The translations under genes and the position numbers were made by a program. Under the pieces are notes generated by a model that was not told the DNA's origin, searched no databases, and was given only the letters and a program-made list of their open reading frames with translations. Source: JAWVFM01 sp963739355 (GTDB lineage: Bacteria > Actinomycetota > Thermoleophilia > Solirubrobacterales > 70-9). From it: 64,000 nucleotides of DNA. Shown here one piece after another: positions 1 through 8,296 of this stretch. The stretch lies in assembly GCA_963739355.1 (NCBI GenBank), contig CAVUAD010000005.1, positions 124,001-188,000 on the forward strand. Direction: 5' to 3'. The first letter of the stretch is position 1. Each line of letters begins with the position of its first letter.

Positions 1-1118
1 GCGTACGCCGCATCGCCGACAGCCCTCGCGAGAAGGCGGCGGAGCTCGATTACGTCGGGGCGGTGCTCTCGGCGCTTGGCCTGGGCCTTGCGGTCTTCGG
101 GATCCTCAAGAGCGGCGAGTGGGGTTTCGTCACCCCGATCGGGGCCCTCACGATCAACGGCACCGAGATCACTCCGTTCGGGCTCTCGATGGTGCCGTTC
201 TTCGTCGGCGCCGGGGTCGGTGTGCTGCTGTGCTTCCGGCACTGGGAGCAGCGACGGACCCGGCTCGGTCGCATGCCGCTGCTGAGCCCCGACCTGATGC
301 ACGTCGCGCAGCTTCGCAATGGCCTGGCGATGTACGCGTCGACCTACCTGATCATGGCCGGGTCGTTCTTCATCCTGCCGCTCTACCTGCAGCTGGTCCT
401 CGGCAAGGACGCCTTCCAGACAGGTGTCGCGATCCTGCCGATCTCGGTCACGATGATGATCGCCGCGATCGCGGGCTCGCGCCTGGCCTCGCAGCGGTCG
501 CCGCGATGGATCGTGCGGGTTGGCCTCGCCATCCTGTTCATCGGGCTGATCGGGCTCTTGGCGAGCCTCTCCCCGTCGCTCACCTCGCCGCTCTTCTACG
601 TGGCACTCGGCTTCTTCGGCCTCGGGGTCGGGCTGGTCGTTTCGCAGATCGGGAACGTCGTGATGTCGTCGGTGGACGAGTCGCGCTCCAGCGAGGTCGG
701 CGGCCTCCAGGGGTCCGCGCAGAGCCTCGGCTCGTCGCTCGGGACGGCGCTGATCGGCGCCGTGCTGCTGATCGGGCTCACCAACGGCTTCCACGAGCGC
801 GTCCAGGCCAGCACCACGATTCCGGACTCCGTCAAGCAAGAGCTGGTGTCAGGCACCGAGCAGGGGGTGCCGATGGTCTCCGAGCAGGACGTCGAGGACA
901 CGGTCGACAAGGCCGGGCTGCGCCCGAACCAGGCCGACGCCGTGGTGGACGAGTACGGAGAGGCACAGCTCGCCGCGCTGAAGCGCGCCGTGGTCGCCGC
1001 GGCCCTCTTCGCGCTCCTGGGGCTCTGGATCGCGGCCGACCTGCCGGGCGTTCCGCTGAGCGGGGAAGAGGAAGACGACGGAGCCGTGGACGCGCGACCG
1101 GCGCCCGCGGCGACCTAG
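1..1118 (+). CDS. MFS transporter, DHA2 (EmrB/QacA-like) family, C-terminal part
   Basis: The gene enters from the left edge; the reading frame is open from base 3, so its start is missing. About 371 residues remain, against roughly 480-550 for a 14-helix DHA2 proton-driven drug exporter. Visible features are a basic/acidic linker followed by the AELDYVGAVLSALGLGL helix typical of the middle of this family, then a series of hydrophobic helices. Between the last helices lies a long polar loop (about residues 260-325) rich in Asp/Glu, and the protein ends in an acidic Glu/Asp tail. It should sit in the cytoplasmic membrane and export small hydrophobic compounds; the substrate cannot be read from sequence. 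The stop is only 5 bp from the convergent PAP2 gene. Family is confident, specificity unknown. Confidence 0.88.
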   Translation, partial: VRRIADSPREKAAELDYVGAVLSALGLGLAVFGILKSGEWGFVTPIGALTINGTEITPFGLSMVPFFVGAGVGVLLCFRHWEQRRTRLGRMPLLSPDLMHVAQLRNGLAMYASTYLIMAGSFFILPLYLQLVLGKDAFQTGVAILPISVTMMIAAIAGSRLASQRSPRWIVRVGLAILFIGLIGLLASLSPSLTSPLFYVALGFFGLGVGLVVSQIGNVVMSSVDESRSSEVGGLQGSAQSLGSSLGTALIGAVLLIGLTNGFHERVQASTTIPDSVKQELVSGTEQGVPMVSEQDVEDTVDKAGLRPNQADAVVDEYGEAQLAALKRAVVAAALFALLGLWIAADLPGVPLSGEEEDDGAVDARPAPAAT

Positions 1119-1123
1119 ATGGG

Positions 1124-1687
1124 CTAGATCCGCTCCGCGAGGGCCGCGCCGGTGACCTGGCCGATGGCGCCCCCCATCAGCGAGCCGGCGATTGCGTCGC
1201 CCGGGTAGTGGACCCCCGTGTGTACGCGCGAGTACGCGACGAGCGCTGCGAGAACGCGCAGGGGCACAGCGGCCGCCGGCCACTCGCGGCCCACGCCGGT
1301 CGCGAACGCGAACGCCGCCGCGGAGTGCCCCGAGGGAAACGAGCTCGAGATCGGCATCGGTACGTGCCGCGCCAGGGGGACCTCGTGGGCGATCCGCCCG
1401 GGCCGCTCACGCCGGCCGAGCGGTTTGACGACGAGGTTGACGAACGTCGCGGTCACGGCGACGGACGCCAGTCCCATGGCCGCCGCACGCCGGCCGCGCC
1501 GGCCTCCGGCCAGCGCCAGCACGACAGCCGAGCCGAGGGAGAGGCGGGAGTAGTCGGCGGCGCGCGACAGGCGCGCCATTCGTTGGTCGAGGCGCGGCGT
1601 CGGCGTCCCGGCAATCGCCGCGTACGCGGCTACGTCCAGCCGGTCCGCCTCGTCGAGCCAGCCACCAGCGCCTCCATGCTCGAGCAT
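1124..1687 (-). CDS. PAP2-superfamily membrane phosphatase
   Basis: A 187-residue integral membrane protein with the three phosphatase motifs in order: KPLGRRERP (K-x6-R-P, near residue 90), PSGH (near 118) and SRVHTGVHYPGD (S-R-x5-H-x3-D, near 155). Family members dephosphorylate lipid phosphates such as phosphatidic acid, phosphatidylglycerol phosphate or undecaprenyl pyrophosphate on the outer face of the membrane. It lies 22 bp after the alpha/beta hydrolase gene on the same strand and may be the last gene of the lipid-modification operon beginning at 5786. Start is the ATG at 1687 with no convincing Shine-Dalgarno. The substrate is not determinable. Confidence 0.88.
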   Translation of the reverse strand: MLEHGGAGGWLDEADRLDVAAYAAIAGTPTPRLDQRMARLSRAADYSRLSLGSAVVLALAGGRRGRRAAAMGLASVAVTATFVNLVVKPLGRRERPGRIAHEVPLARHVPMPISSSFPSGHSAAAFAFATGVGREWPAAAVPLRVLAALVAYSRVHTGVHYPGDAIAGSLMGGAIGQVTGAALAERI

Positions 1688-1709
1688 CGGAGCCTGAATG
1701 ATCCTCCAA

Positions 1710-2498
1710 TCAGCGCGGCGATGCAGCCGTGTCCAGGGCGCTCGCCTCCAGCAGGAACGTGGCCACGCCGACCGGATCGTCCCAGGTTGGCATGTGGCCC
1801 CAGCCCGGCATCTCGATGAGGTCCGCTCCCGGCGGGACGCGCCGCCGGCTTGGTCGCGCCACGATTCCGTCCTCCTGACCCCAGGCGATCGTCACCGGGA
1901 CGTCGATCAGCCCCTCGTCCTCGAAGACCTCGGCGCGCATGGCGGCGTTCGCGGGCTGGTAGCCCGGCGAGTCCAGGTAGGCGCTCACGAGGGCACGGGC
2001 GTCCGCGCCGGGCACCAGCTCGGGCCGGGCCATCGTCGAGCGCAGGACAAGCGCGCGGCCGCGCCTCGTGCGCAGCAGCGCGTTGATCGCGGGCCGCAGC
2101 CGGTTGCCGAAACCGTGGAGGTCACGCGAACGGGGCCCGAGGACGCGCGGCCAAAGGCCGGCCGGCGAGATCGCGGCGACGGAGGCGACAGTTCCCCGCT
2201 TCGCCATCTCGAGCGCCACCCACGCGCCCAGCGAGTTGCCCGCCACGTGCGGGCGCTCGACGCCGGCCGTCGCGCAGAACTCGGCGAGCGTGCGCGCCAT
2301 CGCGCCGGGTGTCGCGCCGCCTTCGTCCGCGGGCGGCGAGCCTCCGAAACCGGGCAGGTCGACGGCGATGACCTCGCGCTCGGCCGCGAGCCGGTCCATC
2401 ACCGGGCGCCAGATCCCGAGGTTGCCGCCCAGCCCGTGCACGAGCACCAGTGGCGGCCCGGCGCCCTGCCGGACGTGGTTCAGCTGCACGCCGCTCAC
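1710..2498 (-). CDS. alpha/beta-fold hydrolase
   Basis: A 262-residue hydrolase with HGLGGNLGIW as the oxyanion-hole segment (near residue 20), the nucleophile elbow GNSLGAW (near 92), an acid-containing WGQEDGIV segment (near 212) and the catalytic His in PGWGHMPTWDDP (near 238). The GTG start overlaps the stop of the upstream synthase as GTGA (2495-2498), so the two are translationally coupled. That placement suggests it acts on an ester or thioester made or freed by the lipid-modifying enzymes upstream, for example in acyl turnover, but this is inference. The frame stays open far upstream only because of GC bias; the coupled GTG is the sensible start. Confidence 0.85.
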   Translation of the reverse strand: MSGVQLNHVRQGAGPPLVLVHGLGGNLGIWRPVMDRLAAEREVIAVDLPGFGGSPPADEGGATPGAMARTLAEFCATAGVERPHVAGNSLGAWVALEMAKRGTVASVAAISPAGLWPRVLGPRSRDLHGFGNRLRPAINALLRTRRGRALVLRSTMARPELVPGADARALVSAYLDSPGYQPANAAMRAEVFEDEGLIDVPVTIAWGQEDGIVARPSRRRVPPGADLIEMPGWGHMPTWDDPVGVATFLLEASALDTAASPR

Positions 2499-3742
2499 GT
2501 GGCGAGCGCCCGGGTGTGCGCCTCGGCTGCTTCGGTGCGCGGACTGATCGCGTCCCCACTCCAGCCCGGCTTCGCAAGCAGGATCTGCACGTCGCGAATC
2601 CGCCGTTCCCAAAAGCCGCCTTCGCAGAAGCTGAGGTAGAAGCGCCACAGCCGCCGGAACCGCTCGTCGTAGCCCATTCCCCGGAGCTTCGGGTAGTGGG
2701 CGTCGAAGCGCTCGCGCCAGATGCGCAGCGTGCGCACGTAGTGGGCGCTGATGTCCTCCTGCCAGACCGAGCTCATGTCCGTGTCCTTCGCAACCCGCTC
2801 GGCGATGACCGACATCGACGGCAGGCACCCGCCCGGGAACACGTGGGTGTTGGCGAACGTCTTGGAACCCTTCTCGAGCTCGTAGGCGCGGTCGTCGACG
2901 ACGATCGCCTGGAGGAACGCGAGGCCGTCGTCGCGCAGGAGCTCCGAGCACCGGCGGAAGAAGCGGTCGAAGTACTGCCAGCCGACCGCCTCGATCATCT
3001 CGACCGAGACGAGCTTCGAGTAGCGGCCGCCGAGGTCGCGGTAGTCGCGCTCCAGCACCTGCACGTGGTCGCCGAGCCCCGCCTTGCGAACCCGTTTGGC
3101 GGCAAGTGCCTGCTGCTCGCGCGAGATGGTCGTCGTGGTCACTCGGCAGCCGCGGTCGGCGGCCGCGTGCACCGCCAGGCCGCCCCAGCCGGTTCCGATC
3201 TCCACCAGGTGGTCCTCGGGCCCCAGGCGAAGCCGCTCGCAGACCCGGTCGAGCTTCGCCACCTGCGCCTCCTCGAGCGTGGCGTCGGGCGTCTCGAAGT
3301 AGGCGCACGAGTAGATCATCCGCTCGTCGAGGAACGCCGCGAACAGGTCGTTGCCAAGGTCGTAGTGCGCCGCGATGTTGCGCTTCGCGCCCTCCCGGGT
3401 GTTGCGAGGGACCAGCGAAGCGAGGCGCTGGATCCCACCGACGACCGGCTGGAAGGGACGCCGCCACGCGTCCAGCCGCGGCAGCTCCCGCGCGGCGATT
3501 CGGGTCAGCGTCACCACGTCGTCGGTGTCCCAGAGGCCGTCGACGTACCCCGCGCCCCACGACGCGCTGCCGCGCAGGGCCGCGGCCCAGGCGCGCGGGT
3601 CGCGGACCCGGACCTCGGCGGCCAGCTCGGCGCCGGGCGGCCCGAAGCTGCGGCGGCGGTTGCCCTCGACGACGTCGATGCGTCCGCCGCGCAGTCGATC
3701 AAGGACCCTCGAGAGAGCCAGGCGAGCTACGCGCTCCCTCAT
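2495..3742 (-). CDS. cyclopropane-fatty-acyl-phospholipid synthase family methyltransferase
   Basis: A 415-residue SAM-dependent enzyme of the Cfa/mycolic-acid methyltransferase family. The family transfers a methyl or methylene group from S-adenosylmethionine to double bonds of phospholipid acyl chains at the inner membrane face. Visible: an N-terminal lipid-binding region, YSCAYF (near residue 150), SAM motif I VEIGTGWGG (near 180), SVEMIEAVGW (near 250) and HVFPGGCLPS (near 305), all standard landmarks. Its start overlaps the DUF1365 stop (ATGA, 3739-3742) and its stop overlaps the hydrolase start. Product could be a cyclopropane, a methyl-branched chain or another modified fatty acid; the neighbouring FAD enzyme makes a purely standard cyclopropane product uncertain. 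Confidence 0.92.
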   Translation of the reverse strand: MRERVARLALSRVLDRLRGGRIDVVEGNRRRSFGPPGAELAAEVRVRDPRAWAAALRGSASWGAGYVDGLWDTDDVVTLTRIAARELPRLDAWRRPFQPVVGGIQRLASLVPRNTREGAKRNIAAHYDLGNDLFAAFLDERMIYSCAYFETPDATLEEAQVAKLDRVCERLRLGPEDHLVEIGTGWGGLAVHAAADRGCRVTTTTISREQQALAAKRVRKAGLGDHVQVLERDYRDLGGRYSKLVSVEMIEAVGWQYFDRFFRRCSELLRDDGLAFLQAIVVDDRAYELEKGSKTFANTHVFPGGCLPSMSVIAERVAKDTDMSSVWQEDISAHYVRTLRIWRERFDAHYPKLRGMGYDERFRRLWRFYLSFCEGGFWERRIRDVQILLAKPGWSGDAISPRTEAAEAHTRALAT

Positions 3743-4503
3743 CGGCTTGCCTCCCCGGCGCGCTCGGGGTGCGGGAAGTAGCGAGCGCCCTTCAGCCGCA
3801 GCCGCAGGGCCTGCGAGTAGATCAGCGCTGAGACCTTCATCGTCATCGCCGGATAGCGCAGCAGGGTACTCCGCATGAGCGCCGGGCTGAGCTCGCGCCG
3901 GCGCAGCGAGAGCGTGGCGTCGAACGCCGACCGCCCGTCACGCCTGCTGTCGATGTGGACCACGAGCTCGTCGCCGGGCGTCGTCGCCCGCCACTCGTAG
4001 CTGTGTTCCATGTCCATCAGCGGCGAGACGTGGAACGCCTTCTCCAAACGCCCCGACACCACTCGCCGGTCGCCGTCGGCGCGGCCGATCGCGTAGGCGT
4101 GGTGCTCGCCCCACGGAGTGTTCGTGACGTCGGCGACCACCGCGCTCAGCTGCTCGCCGCCCTCGTCGAAGCAGAAGTAGAAGCTGACCGGGTTGAAGCA
4201 GTGCCCCAGGTAGCGGAGGTTCGCGAGCATGCGTACCGGGCCGCCTGCAGCTTCGCCGAGCTCCGGGGCCGCCGCCTGCCGGACGCAGTCCGCCAGCGGC
4301 CGGTCCGCGGGCGCCATGAAGTCGGCCCGCCGAAACCAGGCGGGGGCGGCGCGCCGCGCCGACCACAGCGGATAGGGGTCGAGCACCTCGGGGAGCTCGT
4401 CGAGGTCGAGGTAGGGGAGGAAGAGCCGGTAGCGGAACTCGTGCTCGATCGGCTCATGGCGCCGGTGCCGGACCCAGCCTTCATACAGGGCGGAGGCGGT
4501 CAA
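3739..4503 (-). CDS. DUF1365 family protein
   Basis: A 254-residue protein matching DUF1365 (COG3496): it opens with an ALYEGWVRHRR-type motif, has FRYRLFLPYLDLDELP near residue 25, LRYLGHCFNPVSFYFCFD near 97 and a conserved NTPWGEHHAY near 128. Function is unknown; the family is repeatedly found beside a Cfa-type synthase and a COG2907 oxidoreductase, as here, so a role in modified fatty acids is likely. The start is TTG overlapping the upstream stop as TTGA (4500-4503), and the stop overlaps the synthase ATG, so all three genes are coupled. Identity is firm, biochemical role is open. Confidence 0.88.
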   Translation of the reverse strand: MTASALYEGWVRHRRHEPIEHEFRYRLFLPYLDLDELPEVLDPYPLWSARRAAPAWFRRADFMAPADRPLADCVRQAAAPELGEAAGGPVRMLANLRYLGHCFNPVSFYFCFDEGGEQLSAVVADVTNTPWGEHHAYAIGRADGDRRVVSGRLEKAFHVSPLMDMEHSYEWRATTPGDELVVHIDSRRDGRSAFDATLSLRRRELSPALMRSTLLRYPAMTMKVSALIYSQALRLRLKGARYFPHPERAGEASR

Positions 4504-5786
4504 GCTGCCACCAGTTCCGTCGCCACGAGATCGCGGGTCTCCGCCAGGAGCGCCGCGCAGGCGCGGTGGGCGCTCCAGCAGCCGTCCTCGTGGAAGCCCC
4601 AGCGCCAGTACGCACCGCAGTAGTGGATGCGGTCGCGGCCTGAGATCTCCTCCCAGCGCCCCTGTGCCGAGTGGGCGGCGTGATCGATCACCGGGTGCGC
4701 GTAATCGAACCGCCCCAACACCTTCGACGTTTGCACGCGGTTGGCGAGGTTGAGCGTGACGAAGTAGTTCGTCTCGCTCTCGAGCCTCTGGAGGCTGTTC
4801 ATCCAGTAGGTGAGGGTTGCGCGCTCGGAGGCGTCCTCGGCCAGGTGGAAGTTCCAGCTGGCCCAGGCACGCCGGCGCTTCGGCATCAGGCCGGAGTCAG
4901 TGTGGAGCACCGCCTGATTCGGCTGGTAGGCGATGGCGCCGAGGACGTCGCGCTCCGCCTCGGACGGGTCGGCGATCATCGCGAGGGCCTGATCCGAGTG
5001 CGCGGCGACGACGACCTCGTCGAACACCTCGGTCTCGCAGCCGTCCGCCTCGACGGCGACGCCCTCGGCAAGCCGCGTGATCCGGCGCACCGGCGCCGCG
5101 CCACGCACCCGGTCCGCGAAGGGAGCGGCGACGGCGTTCACGTAGCGGCGCGACCCGCCCGTGATGGTCCGCCACCGCGGCCGGCCCGTCTGGCTGAGCT
5201 GGCCGTGGTTGGAGAGGAACTCGGCCAGGAAGCCAACCGGGAACCGCTCGATCTGCGCCGGCTCCGCCGACCAGACGGCGGTGAGGAGCGGCGACATCGC
5301 CCTGTTCACATACCAGTCCGAGTACCCGCCGTCGCGCAGGAACTCCGCCAGCGAGGGAGCGTCGGCGCGGCCGATCAGCGGGCGCACCTCACGGCAGAAG
5401 CGCCGATGGTCGCGGATGAGCCTCCAGAATCGAGGCTGGGCGGCCAGCGAGCGCTGCGCGAACAGGCCGCGGCGCGTGTTCGCGTACTCGAAGCTCCCGT
5501 CGGGGAGGCACATGGACATCCCCATCACGGACTGCTGCGTCTCGACTCCGGCGTCCCGAAGCAGGCGCTCGAAGAGCGGGTAATTGCGGTCGTTGTAGAC
5601 GATGAACCCGGTGTCGATGCCGAGCTCGCCGGCCTGATCGGAGACGCGGAACGTGTTGGCGTGGCCGCCGAGGCGCGGCTCGGCCTCGTACACGGTCACG
5701 TCGTGCGCCGGGTGCAGCAGGTGGGCGGCGCTCAGCCCCGACACGCCGCCGCCGACGACCGCGATCTTCAGCCCTTCCGCGCGCAT
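4500..5786 (-). CDS. NAD/FAD-binding amine-oxidase-like oxidoreductase (COG2907 type)
   Basis: First gene of the lipid operon; 428 residues from the ATG at 5786, preceded by GAAGGGGAG. The N-terminal dinucleotide fold IAVVGGGVSGLSAAHLL is followed by a YEAEPRLGGHANTF segment typical of phytoene-desaturase/amine-oxidase-like flavoproteins, then DTGFIVYNDRNYP. The C-terminal part has YCGAYWRWGFHEDG, where these proteins close the FAD site. The family (COG2907) is uncharacterised but travels with DUF1365 and Cfa-type genes, so it probably oxidises or desaturates the lipid substrate or product. An upstream in-frame ATG at 5888 would run into the divergent promoter and lacks family similarity. Confidence 0.88.
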   Translation of the reverse strand: MRAEGLKIAVVGGGVSGLSAAHLLHPAHDVTVYEAEPRLGGHANTFRVSDQAGELGIDTGFIVYNDRNYPLFERLLRDAGVETQQSVMGMSMCLPDGSFEYANTRRGLFAQRSLAAQPRFWRLIRDHRRFCREVRPLIGRADAPSLAEFLRDGGYSDWYVNRAMSPLLTAVWSAEPAQIERFPVGFLAEFLSNHGQLSQTGRPRWRTITGGSRRYVNAVAAPFADRVRGAAPVRRITRLAEGVAVEADGCETEVFDEVVVAAHSDQALAMIADPSEAERDVLGAIAYQPNQAVLHTDSGLMPKRRRAWASWNFHLAEDASERATLTYWMNSLQRLESETNYFVTLNLANRVQTSKVLGRFDYAHPVIDHAAHSAQGRWEEISGRDRIHYCGAYWRWGFHEDGCWSAHRACAALLAETRDLVATELVAA

Positions 5787-5867
5787 CTCCCCTTCGTTAC
5801 GCGGGCGGCGCCCGAGTGGATGCGTGCGCTGGCGCGAGCTCGAACCGGCGGGGACGGGAACCGCGCT

Positions 5868-5873
5868 TAGAAT
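5868..5873 (+). promoter_or_regulatory. possible -10 box for the GGDEF/EAL gene
   Basis: TAGAAT fits the actinobacterial TAnnnT -10 consensus and lies about 60 bp before the TTG start of the c-di-GMP enzyme. No clear -35 is visible. Low confidence. Confidence 0.3.
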
Positions 5874-5932
5874 TGTGCGGAATCGCACCGCTCTTGGGCT
5901 TGCGCGTAATCTCGCGCGAGAGGAGACAGGCT

Positions 5933-8263
5933 TTGCAGGAACTCGAAGGAGAGCGCCGCAATCAGCTGCGGCGCGCAGAGGATCGCGCGAACGCGACGTG
6001 GCTGCCGCGGAAGCTCGCGACCCTGCTCGAGCTGCTCTCGCAGATCGACGACGAGCACACCGCGATTCAGGTCGCGGTCGAGCGGATCGTGGCCGACGTC
6101 GATGCGGAGGCGGGGGCCCTGATCCGGGGCGAGGACATCGTTTTCGCCACCGGCCCCGGAGCCTCGACGTTGCGCCGGATCGACGTCGGCGCCGTGGACA
6201 GCGGCGAGGTCGTCGAGATCTCGTCTGGGTCCCGTTGGGGCACGTTCGTGCCGCTGGGCGAGGACCTCGGGCTTGCCCTGCTCGTCGTTCGCGCGACGGA
6301 CACGCCGCTGGTGGACGTGGAGGTCTCGCTCGTCGAGGCGATGGGCAGGGCGCTCTCGCTCTCGCTCCGCTCGCTCGACCTGGTCTCCAACGAGCGCCGC
6401 ATGCGCTCCGAGACCGAGCAGCACGCCAAGGAGAACGCCCGGCTTCTGGTCGCTCTTCGCGAGCGCCAGAGCCTGCTCGAGCGCCTCTCCCGATTGCAGC
6501 GCTCGATCGTCGATCGCAAGCCCGTCCACGAGATCCTGAACGACGCCGCCGCCGCCGCTCAGGAGCTCCTCGGCGACGAGGTGGCCACGGTGCGCCTCGT
6601 CGAGCCCGACGACGCCGGGCACGCCGCGATCGCCGCGTCGTCCGGGCTGCAGGCCGGGCTCCTCGACACCTACGGGCGCGCGCCGACCGACTACGGGTTG
6701 AGCGGGCGGGCGATCAAGCAGGGCACGCTGGTGATCGCCGACGCCGTCAACGGCGGCGCCGGCGAGCTCTCCGAGGCGGTCCGCAACGAGGGGATCGCGG
6801 CGGCCATGTCCGCTCCGGTCTACGAGCGTGGCGAGGCGGTGGGAACACTCTCCGTGGCCTCGCGCAGCCCGGGCCGGGCGTACGGCCCGCGCGACCAGCA
6901 GATCCTCCTCTCGCTCGCCGAGCACGTGAGCCTGGCGCTGAACCATTCCCGGGCCGTCGACGACGCGCTGCACGAGGCGTTCCACGACTCGCTCACGGGC
7001 CTGCCCAACCGCGCTCTGCTCCTCGACCGCCTTGAGCACGCGATCACCCGCACCGAGCGGACCGAGAAGGCACCGGCCGTCCTGTTCTGCGACCTCGACG
7101 GCTTCAAGACGCTCAACGACAGCCTCGGGCACGTCCTGGGCGACCGGCTCCTCACGCTCGTCGGCGAGCGGATCGTCCACTGTGCCGGGCCGGCGGACAC
7201 GGTGGCCCGCCTCGGCGGCGACGAGTTCGCGGTGCTTTTGGAGGAGGTCAGCCAGCCGAGCGAGGCGGCCCGGGTCGCGCAGAGGATCCTCGCCGCCCTC
7301 GACTCGTCCTTCGACCTGCGAGGGCGCGAGGTCTACATCACCGCCAGCATCGGGATCGCGACGGGGCCGGGGCGGGCGGACACCCTGCTGCGCAACGCGG
7401 ACCTGGCCATGTACCGGGCCAAGGGACGCGGCAAGGGCCGCTACGCGATCTTCGAGCCCGAGATGCACACGGCCATCGTCGAGCGCCTCGAGCTGGAGGT
7501 CGACCTGAAGCGAGCGGTGCAGCGCGACGAGCTCGTGCTCGCCTACCAGCCGATCTATGACCTCCGCGACCACACGATCAGGGCCTTCGAGGCACTCGTG
7601 CGCTGGCAGCACCCGAGCCTTGGCCTCGTGGTTCCGGACCGGTTCATCGGCCTCGCGGAGGAGTCGGGGCAGATCTCGGCGCTCGGCCGCTGGGTCCTGC
7701 AGGCCGCCTGCCAGGAGGCGGCGCGCTGGCAGGCGACTCACCCGGGCTTCGAGGACCTCGAGGTTGCGGTCAACATCTCGGGGGTCCAGCTCCGCGAGCC
7801 GGGACTGGCGGAGGACGTGGCCGACGCCCTGAGCACCTCCGGGCTGGAGGCCTCGACGCTCACGCTCGAGATCACCGAGACGGCGTTGATGGAGGACTCG
7901 GAGACGGTCGTCGGAAGGCTCGAGGAGCTCAAGGAGCTTGGCGTCGCGTTGGCCGTCGACGACTTCGGGATCGGGCACAGCTCGCTTCGCTACCTTCAGC
8001 GCTTCCCGCTCGACAACCTGAAGATCGACAAGGCGTTCGTCGGCGGCATCGGCGTCGAGCGCGACGTGCCGGAGCTGGTGCGGGCGATGGTCGACCTTGC
8101 CCAGATCTTCGACCTCACCGTGGTCGCCGAGGGAATCGAGCGCGCCGAGCAGGTCCCCGACCTGATCGCGCTCGGTTGCGAGCTGGGCCAGGGCCACTAC
8201 CTGTCCTACCCCCTCGCCCCGGACGACGCGAACGAGATGCTCGACAAGGCCGCCGCGAGCTGA
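5933..8263 (+). CDS. GAF-GAF-GGDEF-EAL bifunctional c-di-GMP enzyme
   Basis: About 776 residues from the TTG at 5933, chosen because GAGAGGAG lies 8 nt upstream; an earlier ATG at 5816 would start inside the divergent promoter. Order: short coiled N-terminus, GAF-like domain (about 30-150), second GAF domain (about 185-340), GGDEF domain (about 345-510) with intact GGDEF at 428-432, and EAL domain (about 520-770). The EAL core is complete on paper: EAL at 553-555, VNISG, LEITE, VDDFG, LKIDK, AEGIE and GQGHYLS. The inhibitory RxxD site before GGDEF reads GPAD, so product inhibition there is probably lost. It can in principle make and degrade cyclic di-GMP in response to ligands bound by the GAF domains; net activity cannot be predicted. 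No signal peptide or membrane helix. Confidence 0.92.
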   Translation: MQELEGERRNQLRRAEDRANATWLPRKLATLLELLSQIDDEHTAIQVAVERIVADVDAEAGALIRGEDIVFATGPGASTLRRIDVGAVDSGEVVEISSGSRWGTFVPLGEDLGLALLVVRATDTPLVDVEVSLVEAMGRALSLSLRSLDLVSNERRMRSETEQHAKENARLLVALRERQSLLERLSRLQRSIVDRKPVHEILNDAAAAAQELLGDEVATVRLVEPDDAGHAAIAASSGLQAGLLDTYGRAPTDYGLSGRAIKQGTLVIADAVNGGAGELSEAVRNEGIAAAMSAPVYERGEAVGTLSVASRSPGRAYGPRDQQILLSLAEHVSLALNHSRAVDDALHEAFHDSLTGLPNRALLLDRLEHAITRTERTEKAPAVLFCDLDGFKTLNDSLGHVLGDRLLTLVGERIVHCAGPADTVARLGGDEFAVLLEEVSQPSEAARVAQRILAALDSSFDLRGREVYITASIGIATGPGRADTLLRNADLAMYRAKGRGKGRYAIFEPEMHTAIVERLELEVDLKRAVQRDELVLAYQPIYDLRDHTIRAFEALVRWQHPSLGLVVPDRFIGLAEESGQISALGRWVLQAACQEAARWQATHPGFEDLEVAVNISGVQLREPGLAEDVADALSTSGLEASTLTLEITETALMEDSETVVGRLEELKELGVALAVDDFGIGHSSLRYLQRFPLDNLKIDKAFVGGIGVERDVPELVRAMVDLAQIFDLTVVAEGIERAEQVPDLIALGCELGQGHYLSYPLAPDDANEMLDKAAAS

Positions 8264-8296
8264 TCGCGTCGGTCACCTGAGTACGCTCGCCGCGCG

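Noticed and set aside
5816..5932. Start of the GGDEF/EAL gene at the ATG 5816
   Set aside because: It would overlap the divergent promoter region, lacks a ribosome site and adds residues with no domain similarity; TTG at 5933 has GAGGAG.
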